Below are positions 47,716 to 57,315 of a DNA stretch of 64,000 nt, piece by piece. The notes beneath the pieces were generated by a model that saw only the letters and a list, made by a program, of their open reading frames with translations, was not told where the DNA came from and ran no database searches. The position numbers and the translations under genes were made by a program. The DNA lies in NCBI RefSeq assembly GCF_900104455.1, contig NZ_FNHB01000001.1, forward strand, positions 682,001-746,000. Direction: 5' to 3'. This DNA comes from Dendrosporobacter quercicolus (lineage in GTDB: Bacteria; Bacillota; Negativicutes; DSM-1736; Dendrosporobacteraceae). The stretch's first letter is position 1. The number at the start of each line of letters is the position of its first letter.

Positions 47716-49884
47716 TTATTTCCTTTTGCTTTTTTTACTTTTATTATTCGTTTCATCCGTATTGTTTTCAACTTTTTTTTCTTTCTTAATTAATTCCTTA
47801 TTGATCGGACTATTCTCCCGGGTCGGACACCCTTCATTATTGCAGTAAGTAATAAACCGGCCATTTTTATAATTATGACGCAGCATTAATGCTCCACAGG
47901 TTTGGCAGGCATCACTCAGCGGAATGTCCCAAGTAACGAAATCGCATTCCGGATAGTTCTGGCAGCCATGAAAGATTTTTCCCCGTTTGGTACGGCGCTC
48001 AACAATGTTACCGTCGCATTTAGGGCATTTTATCCCGGTATCTTTAAGCAGGGGCTTAGTATTGCGGCATTCCGGAAAACCAGGGCAGGCTAGAAACTTG
48101 CCGTAGCGTCCCTGTTTTACCACCATGAAACGGCCGCAATTTTCACATTGCACCTCAGAGACCTCAACCGGAAGTTCCACCTGGCCGATTTGCTCATCGG
48201 CCTGAGCTAGGGTCTCGGCAAACGACGGATAAAAATTAGCTAAAAGCTCCAGCCGCGAAGTTTTTCCTTCGGCGATTTCATCCAGCCGATCCTCCATCGC
48301 TGCCGTAAACTCAACATCGACAATTGCCTGGAAATATTCCTGCAGTAGGTCTACTACCACAAAGCCCAGCTCGGTAGGCTGAAATTTTTTATCAATGCGT
48401 ACAACATAGCCGCGGCCTAAAATAGTCTCAACAATTGGCGCATAGGTGCTTGGCCGGCCAATGCCTTTTTCTTCAAGGGTTTTCACCAGCGAAGCTTCCG
48501 TATAGCGCGGCGGTGGTTCAGTAAAATGCTGCGACGGTAGTATTTTATGTAATTTTAGCAGTTGGCCGGCCTGCAATTCAGGCAGATTTATATCTTTGTC
48601 ATTCTCAGTTTCATCTTTTCCTTCTATATATACAGCCATGAAGCCTTTAAACTTGAGCTTTGAGCCGGTTGCCCTTAACCCATAGCGGCCGGCGGAAATG
48701 TCAACGGTGATTGTATCATAAACTGCCGGCGTCATCTGACTGGCAATAAAGCGTTCCCAAATGAGCGTATACAGCCTAAGCTGGTCCTTGGACAAGCTAT
48801 TGCCCAAGCTGTCCGGCGTAAATTCCACACTGGTCGGTCTGATGGCCTCATGCGCATCCTGTGACTTTTTGGTTGAATAGACCGGCGGCTTATCAGGCCG
48901 ATACTCCGCACCAAACTTTTGCAAGATGTACTCACGCGCTTCCGCCTGCGCCGATTCGGCAATCCGGGTGGAATCGGTACGCATATATGTAATTAAGCCG
49001 ACCGGACCGGACTTGCCGATCTCCAGACCTTCATACAGCTGCTGCGCCACCATCATTGTTTTACGGGAGGTGAAGCCTAATTTACGTGATGCATCCTGCT
49101 GCAAACTGCTGGTGATAAATGGCGGCGACGGATTGCGGCGGCGTTCCCGCTGCTTGACCTCGGTTACCTTATATTCGGCCTGCTCCAGTTCAGACTTGGA
49201 AAGATTGGACTGGGCTTCATCTGATATTACCGCTTTTTTACCGTCAATGCTGATTAGATTTGCATCGAACAAAGCTGTTTTGGGCTTGGCCCTGAGCTTG
49301 GCCAGAATCGTCCAGTATTCTTCCGGAACAAATGCCTGAATTTCTTTTTCACGATCGCAGATCATTTTCACCGTAACCGACTGTACCCGGCCGGCGCTAA
49401 GCCCTTTACGCACTTTTCGCCATAATAACGGACTAAGCTGGTAACCCACAATCCGGTCCAGCAAACGCCTGGCCTGCTGGGCGTCAACCCGGTCGAAATT
49501 GATCGGCTGCGGATGCTTAACGGCATTTTGAATAGCCGGCTTTGTAATTTCATTAAATACGATCCGGCAAGGCTTTTCCGGAGCAATATTTAACAAATGA
49601 GCCAAATGCCAGGCAATGGCTTCACCTTCACGATCCGGGTCAGAAGCCAGATAAACTTTATCAACAGCCTTGGCGGCCGTTTTCAGACTTTTGATGATGT
49701 CGCCTTTGCCCCGGATATTGATATATTTAGGCAAAAAGTTGTTTTCAATGTCTATGCCAAACTGGCTTTTGGGCAAATCTCTCAGATGGCCCATCGAGGC
49801 CCTGACAGTATAATTTTTACCCAAAAACTTTTCGATCGTTTTCGCTTTAGCTGGCGATTCAACTACAACTAGAGTTTTAGCCAC
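47716..49884 (-). CDS. topA: DNA topoisomerase I
   Basis: This type IA topoisomerase relaxes negative supercoils. TOPRIM domain (1-115, with [14 protein letters not shown] and [13 protein letters not shown]), catalytic Tyr in [12 protein letters not shown] (about 298), and three C-terminal zinc ribbons (CENCGRF...CPGFPEC, CPKCDG...CQNYPEC, CQTCGA...CNNEGC). A Lys/Asn-rich tail ends the protein. Length 722 aa is normal. GTG at 49884 overlaps the dprA stop, with GGGGGG upstream. Confidence 0.97.
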   Translation of the reverse strand: MAKTLVVVESPAKAKTIEKFLGKNYTVRASMGHLRDLPKSQFGIDIENNFLPKYINIRGKGDIIKSLKTAAKAVDKVYLASDPDREGEAIAWHLAHLLNIAPEKPCRIVFNEITKPAIQNAVKHPQPINFDRVDAQQARRLLDRIVGYQLSPLLWRKVRKGLSAGRVQSVTVKMICDREKEIQAFVPEEYWTILAKLRAKPKTALFDANLISIDGKKAVISDEAQSNLSKSELEQAEYKVTEVKQRERRRNPSPPFITSSLQQDASRKLGFTSRKTMMVAQQLYEGLEIGKSGPVGLITYMRTDSTRIAESAQAEAREYILQKFGAEYRPDKPPVYSTKKSQDAHEAIRPTSVEFTPDSLGNSLSKDQLRLYTLIWERFIASQMTPAVYDTITVDISAGRYGLRATGSKLKFKGFMAVYIEGKDETENDKDINLPELQAGQLLKLHKILPSQHFTEPPPRYTEASLVKTLEEKGIGRPSTYAPIVETILGRGYVVRIDKKFQPTELGFVVVDLLQEYFQAIVDVEFTAAMEDRLDEIAEGKTSRLELLANFYPSFAETLAQADEQIGQVELPVEVSEVQCENCGRFMVVKQGRYGKFLACPGFPECRNTKPLLKDTGIKCPKCDGNIVERRTKRGKIFHGCQNYPECDFVTWDIPLSDACQTCGALMLRHNYKNGRFITYCNNEGCPTRENSPINKELIKKEKKVENNTDETNNKSKKSKRK

Positions 49885-50963
49885 TAAATTCCCCCCTTAG
49901 TACGAACGTAATACTGAGAACCATGCTCTGCAACCAGCCCGCGTAATTCCAATTGTAATACTATATAGGCAATGGCTGAAACAGTTAAATCCGTTGCAGC
50001 AACTATTTCATCCAGTGATATTGGCTTATCAAAACTCAACTGTTCATATACGGCAAATTCATCCGGCTGTAAATCAAGCTCTCCAGCCTTGGCCCCGGTC
50101 CCGCTATTTGACCATTGGTACTCTTCAAATATATCGCCGGTGCAGTCAATCAATTTCGCGCCTTGCTTGATCAGATTATGGCAGCCTTTGCTTATCGCGG
50201 AAAAAATGCTGCCAGGCACGGCAAATACATCGCGCCCTTCATCCAGGGCATGCTCAACCGTAATTAATGCGCCGCTGCGTTCAGCCGCTTCAATAACAAC
50301 AATTCCTCTGGACAGCCCGCTGATGATCCTATTGCGGGCCGGAAAGAAAGAGGGATGCGGACTGGTGCCCGGCGGATATTCCGAAATCACCGCGCCCTGT
50401 CCGGCAATCCGGTCCAGCAAATCGCGGTTTTCCGGCGGATAGCTTACATCCACGCCACATCCTAATACGGCAATGGTTCTGCCCTTAGTCAGCGCCCCTC
50501 TGTGAGCGGCTGTATCAACGCCGCGGGCGGCGCCGCTCACAACACAGACTCCGGCGGCTGCAAGCTCACTGCCCAGCATTTGCGCCGCATTCAGGCCATA
50601 AGCGGAGGCTCGCCGCCCCCCGACAATCGCCATTGAATTATTGTCGGCCGGCAGCTCGCCCCGGTAGTATAAAAGCAGCGGGGGATTAAACGTAGGCTTT
50701 AGTAACGCCGGATAATCCGGATCAGTCAACAGGCTTAGACGAATTCCCTGCTCCTGCCATTTTTCAGCCAGAGCCAATATATCCAGCTTTTGCCTAATCC
50801 CAATCAGGTTATGGCAAGTTGCTTCATCTAAACAGGCAACCAAATCACTCCTGCCGGCTTGCCATGCTTGCCGGGCATCGCCAAAAAAAGCGATAAGCTT
50901 CATTAATCGCCGGTTGCCAATACCAGGCACCATTTGTAAGGCCGCTACATATATTTTATCCAT
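49884..50963 (-). CDS. dprA: DNA processing protein DprA (Smf)
   Basis: DprA protects incoming single-stranded DNA and loads RecA in natural transformation. The Rossmann-like core has MAIVGGRRASAYGLNAAQMLGSEL and VVSGAARGVDTAAHRGAL, and GCGVDVSYPPENRDL; an N-terminal helix-hairpin-helix (about 1-60) and a C-terminal winged-helix (DprA_WH, about 300-355) flank it. Length 359 aa. ATG at 50963 follows GGCGGTGG. It leads the dprA-topA-trmFO cluster. Confidence 0.95.
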   Translation of the reverse strand: MDKIYVAALQMVPGIGNRRLMKLIAFFGDARQAWQAGRSDLVACLDEATCHNLIGIRQKLDILALAEKWQEQGIRLSLLTDPDYPALLKPTFNPPLLLYYRGELPADNNSMAIVGGRRASAYGLNAAQMLGSELAAAGVCVVSGAARGVDTAAHRGALTKGRTIAVLGCGVDVSYPPENRDLLDRIAGQGAVISEYPPGTSPHPSFFPARNRIISGLSRGIVVIEAAERSGALITVEHALDEGRDVFAVPGSIFSAISKGCHNLIKQGAKLIDCTGDIFEEYQWSNSGTGAKAGELDLQPDEFAVYEQLSFDKPISLDEIVAATDLTVSAIAYIVLQLELRGLVAEHGSQYYVRTKGGI

Positions 50964-51015
50964 TTATCCACCGCCATATCTATCCAAATCAATTATGACT
51001 GCAAATTTAATGGTA

Positions 51016-51044
51016 ATTATAGCATAAAAATATAAGCGCAACAA
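51016..51044 (-). promoter_or_regulatory. Promoter of the dprA-topA-trmFO cluster
   Basis: TTGTTG (51044-51039) and TATAAT (51021-51016) are 17 nt apart on the minus strand, about 55 nt before the dprA start. The -10 element is a perfect match. Confidence 0.65.
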
Positions 51045-51129
51045 ATTTCCCCTCACTGTTTATCAGAAAACAGACTTATATTTCAGGCGGAGTTTAACTC
51101 AATCTAAATTCAGCCGCCTCAGAATGTTC

Positions 51130-51159
51130 CTAAATCCCGCTTGCATAAAGGGGATTTAG
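51130..51159 (-). terminator. Hairpin at the end of the glycosyltransferase gene
   Basis: CTAAATCCC (51130-51138) / GGGATTTAG (51151-51159) form a 9-bp stem overlapping the stop codon. There is no T-run, so it may protect the 3' end rather than terminate. Confidence 0.4.
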
Positions 51160-52292
51160 TCACCGGATAAATATCTTGCAGTAATAGTGGCTGCAATCTC
51201 CCGAGCAGCTTCGGGCCGGGCTATTCTGACGGTGTTTTTCCGCATTACCGCCAGCGTGTCATTGCCGTCGGTAAACAGCTCATGTAATAACGCCAGTAAG
51301 TCTTCGACCGATTCAGCCCGCATTGCCACTCTCCGGGCGAGCAAAAATTTGCTGTTGCCTTCCTCCTGACCGGGTATTGGCCGGTAAATAATTAACGGCA
51401 GGCGGCTGCTCAGAGCTTCGGCGGCAGTCATTCCACCCGGCTTGGAAATCAGCACATCGGCAACGGCCATGAGCTCGGCGACATTGTCCACAAAGCCGGT
51501 TATCTTTAAATCAAACGTAAGCTTAGGTTTGATGTTTTCCAGGTCCTTATGAAGTTTATCGTTCTGCCCGGTCACCACAATCACCTGAATAGCCGCAGCT
51601 AGACGGTTTAAGGCAAGTGCGATCTCCTGCATTGGCAGAATTCCGGCGCCGCCGCCCATCATTAAAATTGTTTTTTTAGCGGCGCACAGCCCTAGTCTGC
51701 CCATTAACTGATCTCTGGCCGGAGGCTGGCTAAATGCGCTGTCGATGGGTATCCCGGCAACATGGCTCTGCGCCGGTGTAATGTGAAAACGTTCCAACTC
51801 TGCCAGCAATTCTTCATTCGCCACAAAATAACAATCAATTTCCGGATAAATCCACAAGCGATGTACCACAAAATCGGTTACAACCGCGATAGCCGGAATA
51901 TTGATTTTATGGTGTTTTTTTAAATAAGCCACCAAGCCGGCTGGTGTGGCATGAGTACAAACAATCAAAGCAGGTGAAGTCAGCTCAATATAGTGCAGCA
52001 TCCGGCCGGCAAAAAAAGCACTGACCGCCTCACGGCCCCATAACGCCAGCCTGCTGGTATTGCCCCAGCCGTACATTTTTCCGTACGAGCCGGGAAAAAA
52101 CCGCAAACATTGTAAATAAGCCTTTAGCAATGCCTGTCCCCAGAATTGACTAAAAAAGTCAAAGACATTTACAATAGAGGTTGCCGTATCCGGCCTTAAC
52201 TTGTTCAGCGCCTGGTTAATCGCAGCAGCCGCACGGACATGGCCGGCCCCAACCGGCGCACTGATAAACAATACTTTCGCCGGCTTTGCCAT
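51156..52292 (-). CDS. MurG/MGDG-synthase family glycosyltransferase (UgtP-like)
   Basis: This GT28-type enzyme transfers a sugar from a nucleotide donor, most likely to diacylglycerol to make glycolipids. The N-terminal MGDG synthase-type domain (ISAPVGAGHVRAAAAINQAL, about 10-30) precedes a C-terminal GT-B domain with ILMMGGGAGILPM and SKPGGMTAAEALSSRLPLI. ATG at 52292 is 8 nt after GGGGG. About 378 aa is typical. It is 16 nt from folK but functionally unrelated. The acceptor cannot be fixed from sequence alone. Confidence 0.85.
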   Translation of the reverse strand: MAKPAKVLFISAPVGAGHVRAAAAINQALNKLRPDTATSIVNVFDFFSQFWGQALLKAYLQCLRFFPGSYGKMYGWGNTSRLALWGREAVSAFFAGRMLHYIELTSPALIVCTHATPAGLVAYLKKHHKINIPAIAVVTDFVVHRLWIYPEIDCYFVANEELLAELERFHITPAQSHVAGIPIDSAFSQPPARDQLMGRLGLCAAKKTILMMGGGAGILPMQEIALALNRLAAAIQVIVVTGQNDKLHKDLENIKPKLTFDLKITGFVDNVAELMAVADVLISKPGGMTAAEALSSRLPLIIYRPIPGQEEGNSKFLLARRVAMRAESVEDLLALLHELFTDGNDTLAVMRKNTVRIARPEAAREIAATITARYLSGD

Positions 52293-52308
52293 AGAATTTG
52301 CCCCCATT

Positions 52309-52797
52309 TTAGATCACCAGCTCTTTATAAAATCTGACATTTAAACGATCACTTACTTGCTCCAGCAGCTGAGTCGCCGTTTTTCCACCGGCGATGATCT
52401 GCTCACCGGCAATCTCGGCCAGCGGTACAAGGACAAATTTTCGTTCGGCCAGCAATTTATGCGGTATCGTTAATTGTTCAGATTGGATCATCACATCATC
52501 ATAGACCAGCAAATCAATATCAATTACTCGCGGCGCCCATTTTTTGCTGCGTACTCTTCCTAGCCTATGTTCAATTCGCAGGCATTCGGCCAGCAGAGAA
52601 TACGGCGAAAGACTGGTAATAATACCGGCGACGGCATTTAAAAAGTCGGCCTGATCTTCGACGCCGAAAGGTTCTGTCTCATATAATGAGGAAATTGCTT
52701 TTACCGCGATTGCCGGGTGGCTGCTTAACGCCTGCACAGCCGCTAAAATATTGCCCTCCCGGTTGCCTATATTGGATCCTAGTCCTAAAAAAACCAT
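52309..52797 (-). CDS. folK: 2-amino-4-hydroxy-6-hydroxymethyldihydropteridine pyrophosphokinase
   Basis: HPPK activates the pterin for dihydropteroate synthase. The start VFLGLGSNIGNREGN and the metal motif PRVIDIDLLVYDD are diagnostic. ATG at 52797 overlaps the last codons of folB; a TTG at 52818 would lie inside it. Length 162 aa fits. It completes folP-folB-folK. Confidence 0.96.
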   Translation of the reverse strand: MVFLGLGSNIGNREGNILAAVQALSSHPAIAVKAISSLYETEPFGVEDQADFLNAVAGIITSLSPYSLLAECLRIEHRLGRVRSKKWAPRVIDIDLLVYDDVMIQSEQLTIPHKLLAERKFVLVPLAEIAGEQIIAGGKTATQLLEQVSDRLNVRFYKELVI

Positions 52798-52801
52798 CGC
52801 T

Positions 52802-53164
52802 TCATCTGCTCCGGGCAATTTCTACCTGAACAAAATCGATCTGTCCGGGTATTGGAACTGCCGGCTTGCGAATTCTTACCGTGATAGCCTGCAACCTGTC
52901 ATAAGCGGCCAGTATACTGTCGCAAAGCTGGCTGGCCAAAGCCTCCAACAATTGAAATCGCTGCGTCTCGGCAATTTCTTTAATATGACTGTAGATTGCC
53001 GTATAGTCAATGGTGTCTTCCAGGTTGTCGGTTTTCCCGGCCTGATCAAAATCAGCCGTTAGCTCTACATCAATATAAAAACGCTGCCCTTGCTCGCGTT
53101 CATATTCAAATACACCATGAAATCCATAGAACATCATATTCTTAAGTAAAATTTTATCAGCCAT
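52802..53164 (-). CDS. folB: Dihydroneopterin aldolase
   Basis: FolB forms 6-hydroxymethyldihydropterin. The 120-residue protein has MFYGFHGVFEYEREQGQRF near the N-terminus with catalytic Glu (E17 region) and the C-terminal Lys position replaced in part by a basic segment (TVRIRKPAVPI). ATG at 53164 overlaps the folP stop and follows GGGAG; the longer GTG start is rejected. Confidence 0.95.
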   Translation of the reverse strand: MADKILLKNMMFYGFHGVFEYEREQGQRFYIDVELTADFDQAGKTDNLEDTIDYTAIYSHIKEIAETQRFQLLEALASQLCDSILAAYDRLQAITVRIRKPAVPIPGQIDFVQVEIARSR

Positions 53165-54365
53165 TTTCTCCACTCCCTAACATTGCATCCATCATCCTGG
53201 CGACTCTGGTCATTGCTCTGACATCATGCACCCGTACAATATTGACGCCTTTGACGATCCCCAAAGCCACTGTTGCGCCTGTCCCTTCGACCCGGTCGTC
53301 CACTTCGGCCCCCAGCACTTCGCCAATAAATCTTTTGCGTGATGTGCCCAGCAAGACCGGGCAGCCTACGGCTGCTAGCTGCTCCAGGCGAGACATTACA
53401 TCTAAATTCTGGGCTGGTGTCTTGCCGAACCCGATTCCGGGATCAATGATCATTTTACTCCGGTCAATTCCGGCAGCTACGCCAAGCGCAACACTGCGCT
53501 GTAAATATTCACAGATATGCGCCATAATATCGCGCGCGTAATGGGTTCCCTGCTGATTGTGCATGACAATTGCCGGAACATCGAATTTGGCAATCACTTC
53601 AGCCATCGCCGGGTCCTTCTGCAGACCCCAAACGTCATTGATCATATGAGCGCCCAGCTTCAAAGCCTCATAGGCCACACTCGATTTATAAGTATCTATT
53701 GAGATTGGCACGCTGGAGCAGGCAATCACCTGCTCCACCACTGGCAGCAGGCGGTCAAGTTCTTCTCGCGCTGATATTACTTCTGCTCCGGCATACGGTC
53801 TGGTCGATTCAGCGCCGATATCAATGATATCAGCACCAGCCGCAATCAGTTCCTCAGTCCGTTTCATCGCCAGCTCAACACGGTTATATTTGCCGCCATC
53901 GGAAAATGAATCCGGCGTTATATTCAAAATTCCCATAATCAGGGTACGGCCGGGTTTTATTGTTAACTGCTGATTAGACCATTGATAATGCCTTGCCGGA
54001 AACGTTTCGGCAAAAGCCAGCAATTCTTCAATACAACAAGCCAGCCGCGGCAATCCCCACGGCTGAAGCTTCAATTGACTTACCGCAAGTTTATACTGTT
54101 TTAAGGTAGCGCAAATTAATACATCGGTATATTCAACGCTCAAATCAGCTGTACCCCGGGCTACAGCGACCTCACCGCCTTTAGCCAAAAAGGTTTGCTT
54201 CAGCAAGCTTGCAGCTTTAGCCGGTACTTGTTCTAATTTGATTGTCCGGAACACTGCTTTATCAGCCATTATATTGATGCCACTGGCGTGACAATCTACT
54301 TTTTTTAATTCCAGACAGGCTTGCCTGGCTGTGGTTATTTCAACAACACGGGGATTAAAATTCAT
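53157..54365 (-). CDS. folP: Dihydropteroate synthase with N-terminal extension
   Basis: FolP joins pABA to the pterin pyrophosphate. The TIM barrel starts at about 139 with GRTLIMGILNITPDSFSDGG, then IDIGAESTRPYA, IDTYKSSVA and GTSRKRFIGE. Residues 1-138 form an extra N-terminal domain not found in the 280-residue E. coli enzyme; extensions of this kind occur in some Clostridia and Negativicutes. ATG at 54365 has AGGAGG upstream and lies at the start of the operon. Sulfonamides target this enzyme family. Confidence 0.95.
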   Translation of the reverse strand: MNFNPRVVEITTARQACLELKKVDCHASGINIMADKAVFRTIKLEQVPAKAASLLKQTFLAKGGEVAVARGTADLSVEYTDVLICATLKQYKLAVSQLKLQPWGLPRLACCIEELLAFAETFPARHYQWSNQQLTIKPGRTLIMGILNITPDSFSDGGKYNRVELAMKRTEELIAAGADIIDIGAESTRPYAGAEVISAREELDRLLPVVEQVIACSSVPISIDTYKSSVAYEALKLGAHMINDVWGLQKDPAMAEVIAKFDVPAIVMHNQQGTHYARDIMAHICEYLQRSVALGVAAGIDRSKMIIDPGIGFGKTPAQNLDVMSRLEQLAAVGCPVLLGTSRKRFIGEVLGAEVDDRVEGTGATVALGIVKGVNIVRVHDVRAMTRVARMMDAMLGSGENG

Positions 54366-54931
54366 TTATAGCCTCCTACTGTGACGAATGTGTTTTTATT
54401 GTATCATAAATGATATGCATATTGGAAATTTATCTGCAAAAATAAGGAAATTTAACCGAACATGTGTATATCCTTGGTATCGCTTAAAGCCAAAAGCAGC
54501 TGCCTCATTGAGGCAGCTGCCAAATCAGTCTCACTTTTTCTGTGCTGCATTATTTCAGCAATGCCGCTTTCTTTGACTGCTTATGAACGTCTCCTTGTTT
54601 CTACAAGCCATTCCGCAAAAATTCTTGCTTGCCCGAAAGCCCATCTACCATCATGACTAAGCACGTCTGTACGGCTTCCAACAGCCGGTCTCAACCGCGT
54701 TACAATCTGCCAAAGTAGAACAAATCACACTAACTATACATAAAATATGAGTAGAAATCATTCCGGGGAGGTTTGATGTGTATGACCGGCCGCTGTTTGC
54801 CTTACTGGCGGTGCAGCAATAACCGATATCCCACTTTCGTTTTTTATGTTCGTAATTATTTATTCCATACTGGGTATAAATCAGGCATTTGCCTTAACCT
54901 ATGTTATAATAAATAAACAATCATTTGATTA
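54366..54931. other. Intergenic region between folP and sigK
   Basis: No confident gene. It contains the long palindrome at 54496-54520 and, on the plus strand, a possible Cys-rich reading frame of about 46 codons starting near 54776 behind GGGGAGG. No convincing promoter was found. Confidence 0.4.
54496..54520 (-). terminator. Long palindromic hairpin downstream of sigK
   Basis: GCAGCTGCCT (54496-54505) pairs with AGGCAGCTGC (54511-54520), a 10-bp perfect stem (12 bp counting the near-symmetric CA/TG pairs). On the minus strand TTTTGGCTTT follows. It lies about 410 nt past the sigK stop, so it is probably a distal terminator. Confidence 0.5.
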
Positions 54932-55633
54932 CTAATTATTATCTTCAGCCGCTAAATTTTTACCCAGCTTTACAATGGCCCGTTTTTCAATTCTTGACAC
55001 ATAAGAACGTGAAATCCCTAGCATCTTGGCGATATCACGCTGGGTTTTCCGGCTTCCATCCGGCATGCCAAACCGCATTTCCAATACCCATTTCTCCCGG
55101 CTGCTCAACCGGCTGATTTGTTTGTTTAACCGTTCATGCTCACATTGGTTTTCTACCGCTTCGGCAACAACATCGGGGGCTGTTCCCAAAACATCAATCA
55201 GCGTAATTTCATTGCCCTCCTTATCTACTCCAATAGGATCATACAAACTGACTTCAGATCTAATTCGTCTCGTACTACGAAGATGCATTAAAATCTCATT
55301 TTCGATGCAACGTGCCGCATAAGTGGCTAACCGGATTTTTTTTGCTAAATCAAAAGTATTAATTGCCTTAATTAAGCCAATCGTACCAATAGAAATTAAA
55401 TCATCAACATCCTCACCGGTATTATCGAATTTTTTAACAATGTGAGCTACTAATCGAAGATTCCGCTCAATTAAGATATTTTTCGCTTCTTCATCACCAT
55501 TTTTTAATCTCCCCAGGTATATCTTCTCTTCCTTTTCGGATAATGGTAAAGGAAAGGTGTTGTTTGTTACATAGGCAACAAGCAACGAAATACTTTTTAT
55601 TACAGTTGTCGCTAAAGCCACTAAAAATGACAC
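54932..55633 (-). CDS. sigK: RNA polymerase sporulation sigma factor sigma-K
   Basis: Sigma-K directs late mother-cell gene expression in sporulation. The N-terminus holds a hydrophobic pro-sequence-like segment (VSFLVALATTVIKSISLLVAYV), followed by NLRLVAHIVKKFDNTGEDVDDLISIGTIGLIKAIN (region 2) and a region 4 with RDIAKMLGISRSYVSRIEKRA. The GTG at 55633 is 7 nt after GGGGGTGG. The gene is one uninterrupted frame, not split by a skin element as in B. subtilis 168. Activation by proteolysis of the pro-sequence is likely. Its match to sigma-K over sigma-E rests on the pro-sequence and the YVTNNTFPLPLS segment. Confidence 0.93.
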   Translation of the reverse strand: MSFLVALATTVIKSISLLVAYVTNNTFPLPLSEKEEKIYLGRLKNGDEEAKNILIERNLRLVAHIVKKFDNTGEDVDDLISIGTIGLIKAINTFDLAKKIRLATYAARCIENEILMHLRSTRRIRSEVSLYDPIGVDKEGNEITLIDVLGTAPDVVAEAVENQCEHERLNKQISRLSSREKWVLEMRFGMPDGSRKTQRDIAKMLGISRSYVSRIEKRAIVKLGKNLAAEDNN

Positions 55634-55753
55634 TGAACCACCACCCCCGCCAAGTATGTGATTCATTCTATGGCGGAATGTGTCATATTGTGCATGTCAA
55701 CCAATTTTAAATTATCGCCGATACTAAGTTAGGCCTATTGAGGAGTGTGCTTT

Positions 55754-55837
55754 ATGGAAAACTATCTGGCAGATATCGGACTGTTCATCTCTATACTGCT
55801 TGTCGCTATCTATGCATTATGGGATAATATTTTTTAA
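55754..55837 (+). CDS. Possible 27-aa membrane peptide divergent from sigK
   Basis: A short frame on the plus strand, ATG at 55754 to TAA at 55837, has GAGGAG 8 nt upstream. The product is MENYLADIGLFISILLVAIY followed by ALWDNIF, a single predicted transmembrane helix (about 7-22) with an acidic N-terminus. It is divergent from sigK, and convergent with yyaC. Small hydrophobic peptides are common in sporulation, but nothing here proves that role. Confidence 0.5.
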   Translation: MENYLADIGLFISILLVAIYALWDNIF

Positions 55838-56020
55838 TCTATCAGTACCTCTTAAAATTCCAGATAGAATTGCGGCCAATTTTTTTGCTCAGCCAGGCGG
55901 AAAAGACCGCACCTGCAGGAATGCGGTTGCGCGAAAAGATTGATTTTATGTCCGCTATGCACGGGCTTCTCCGCCTCGCAAATCTCTGCATTCTAATCTC
56001 ATATTTAAGCGACCACAGTA

Positions 56021-56605
56021 CTAACCCGATACGACGCTGTCTGCAATTGCCGGGCTGACAGCAGCAATTGCTTCAGTCAGCGCTCTGCCGATCGCTTTAC
56101 TAAGTTTAACAACAATAGAAAGTGGTGTATTCTGCAAATCCAGATAGCCAACCTGACTTCCGGAGTTAACCACGCCCACGATTGATATATGTCCGACGTA
56201 AGGCAGCCTGTTGCCTACAGCAATGCCGGCATGCAAGCCGCCTTCCCATATCTCGATATTGCCAATTTCATTGCTTTTTCCAAGACAGGCATCAATGGCA
56301 ATGACCACCGGATAATAATACTGTTGATTAATATTATGAATCACTTCCTCAAGGTTGCCGGCATGTACGGGATACTCCAGGCTGCCATAAATGATGGCAT
56401 CGCTATGTTCTTCTAAATACGTACCAACCAAAGGGCCCAGAGCATCTCCCGTATAGCGGTCTGAGCCAATACAAAGAAAAATCCAGGGCCGTACTGCATA
56501 GTTTTCCTGTTTTACCAGCAGCTTGAGAAAATGCTCATATAAATGTATGCCAGCATTGCCATCCGATAGATGAACAATAAGTTTATCAGCGATTTTTTTC
56601 CCCAT
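56021..56605 (-). CDS. yyaC: YyaC family sporulation protein (GPR-like protease fold)
   Basis: YyaC is a spore-associated relative of the germination protease GPR. Conserved segments include GSDRYTGDALGPLVGTYLEE, PVHAGNLEEVI and AIDACLGK (about 45-125 in the protein). The ATG at 56605 follows GGGGAGCGGG, so the longer in-frame start at 56701 is rejected. Length 194 aa fits. It lies next to sigK, consistent with a sporulation function. Its exact substrate is not established. Confidence 0.9.
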   Translation of the reverse strand: MGKKIADKLIVHLSDGNAGIHLYEHFLKLLVKQENYAVRPWIFLCIGSDRYTGDALGPLVGTYLEEHSDAIIYGSLEYPVHAGNLEEVIHNINQQYYYPVVIAIDACLGKSNEIGNIEIWEGGLHAGIAVGNRLPYVGHISIVGVVNSGSQVGYLDLQNTPLSIVVKLSKAIGRALTEAIAAVSPAIADSVVSG

Positions 56606-56701
56606 TATCCCGCTCCCCTTCAGATAAGCTCCCAAACAATATGAGTAATTCCTCAGCAGAAATTTGTAAAGACGATACCCCTCACAGCTCTGTTGGCCCA
56701 A

Positions 56702-57037
56702 GATTTTGCAGGCTGCGCTGTATTGCCGGAAGTTGTCTTATGCTGGCAATATGATCCTCAGCCTATATTAGGGCTGATTGTTTTAAGCTATTATTTATAT
56801 ATGTCTTAACAGTTTAATTATTACAATAGAAACCAGTCTTACAGCCATAAATAAACAGCCCCGTGCATTTCTCTTTTGTAACCGGCAACAGGATAAGCAC
56901 CGCCTATAGAATAGCCTAAAATTAAAATGACTGACAGCCATCATTACGCATCAATCAAAAAAACTGTTACAAGTCAAACAACCATATAAATTCGCAGCGT
57001 GAAATATAAAGCTTACTCACGAATCGGAATTAAGCAC
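56702..57037. other. Intergenic stretch with no recognisable gene
   Basis: AT-rich sequence upstream of yyaC. I found no coding frame or promoter with good spacing, and no recognisable riboswitch. Confidence 0.4.
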
Positions 57038-57114
57038 AATAAAGAAACCGGTTTGTACCGAGCGCAGCGAAGCAGAAACCGTTGTTGCCCTTATGCCGTT
57101 ACGGCCAATGAAGC
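57038..57114. repeat. Intergenic dispersed repeat, copy 1
   Basis: About 77 bp resembling 58541-58620 in the same orientation. The shared core includes GGTTTGTACCGAGC, CAGCGAA, GCAGAAACC, TTGTTGCCCTTATGCCGTT and CGGCCAA, with a few substitutions and indels. Neither copy encodes a plausible protein. Confidence 0.75.
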
Positions 57115-57157
57115 TGGGCGGGAAGTATCCAAGAACATATCTTTAATTCTACAAATG

Positions 57158-57196
57158 AAAGGGACTTCTGCCAAATTTATGACAGAAGTCCCTTTT
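57158..57196. terminator. Strong bidirectional terminator hairpin
   Basis: A 13-bp stem AAAGGGACTTCTG (57158-57170) / CAGAAGTCCCTTT (57183-57195) lies between yyaC and the oxidoreductase. It is about 120 nt beyond the oxidoreductase stop, so it probably ends marR-oxidoreductase transcription; on the plus strand it is followed by TATTTG. Confidence 0.7.
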
Positions 57197-57315
57197 ATTT
57201 GCTCACAATACTTAGATCGTAAACCAGGCATTCTAATTTTAATTCCCGAAACCCGATGATTTTATTTTTCGCATGATGCCCGTTCATAAAATCGCAGTAG
57301 ACCCAGGTAGTAAAA

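Noticed and set aside
47691-47771. N-terminal extension of TrmFO into topA
   Set aside because: The GTG at 47690 directly behind GGAGG gives the expected dinucleotide-binding start.
54388-54576. 62-aa plus-strand frame downstream of folP
   Set aside because: It spans the long palindrome at 54496-54520, lacks a ribosome-binding site and has no domain.
56999-57259. 86-aa plus-strand frame
   Set aside because: It covers repeat copy 1 and a terminator hairpin, so its openness is probably fortuitous.
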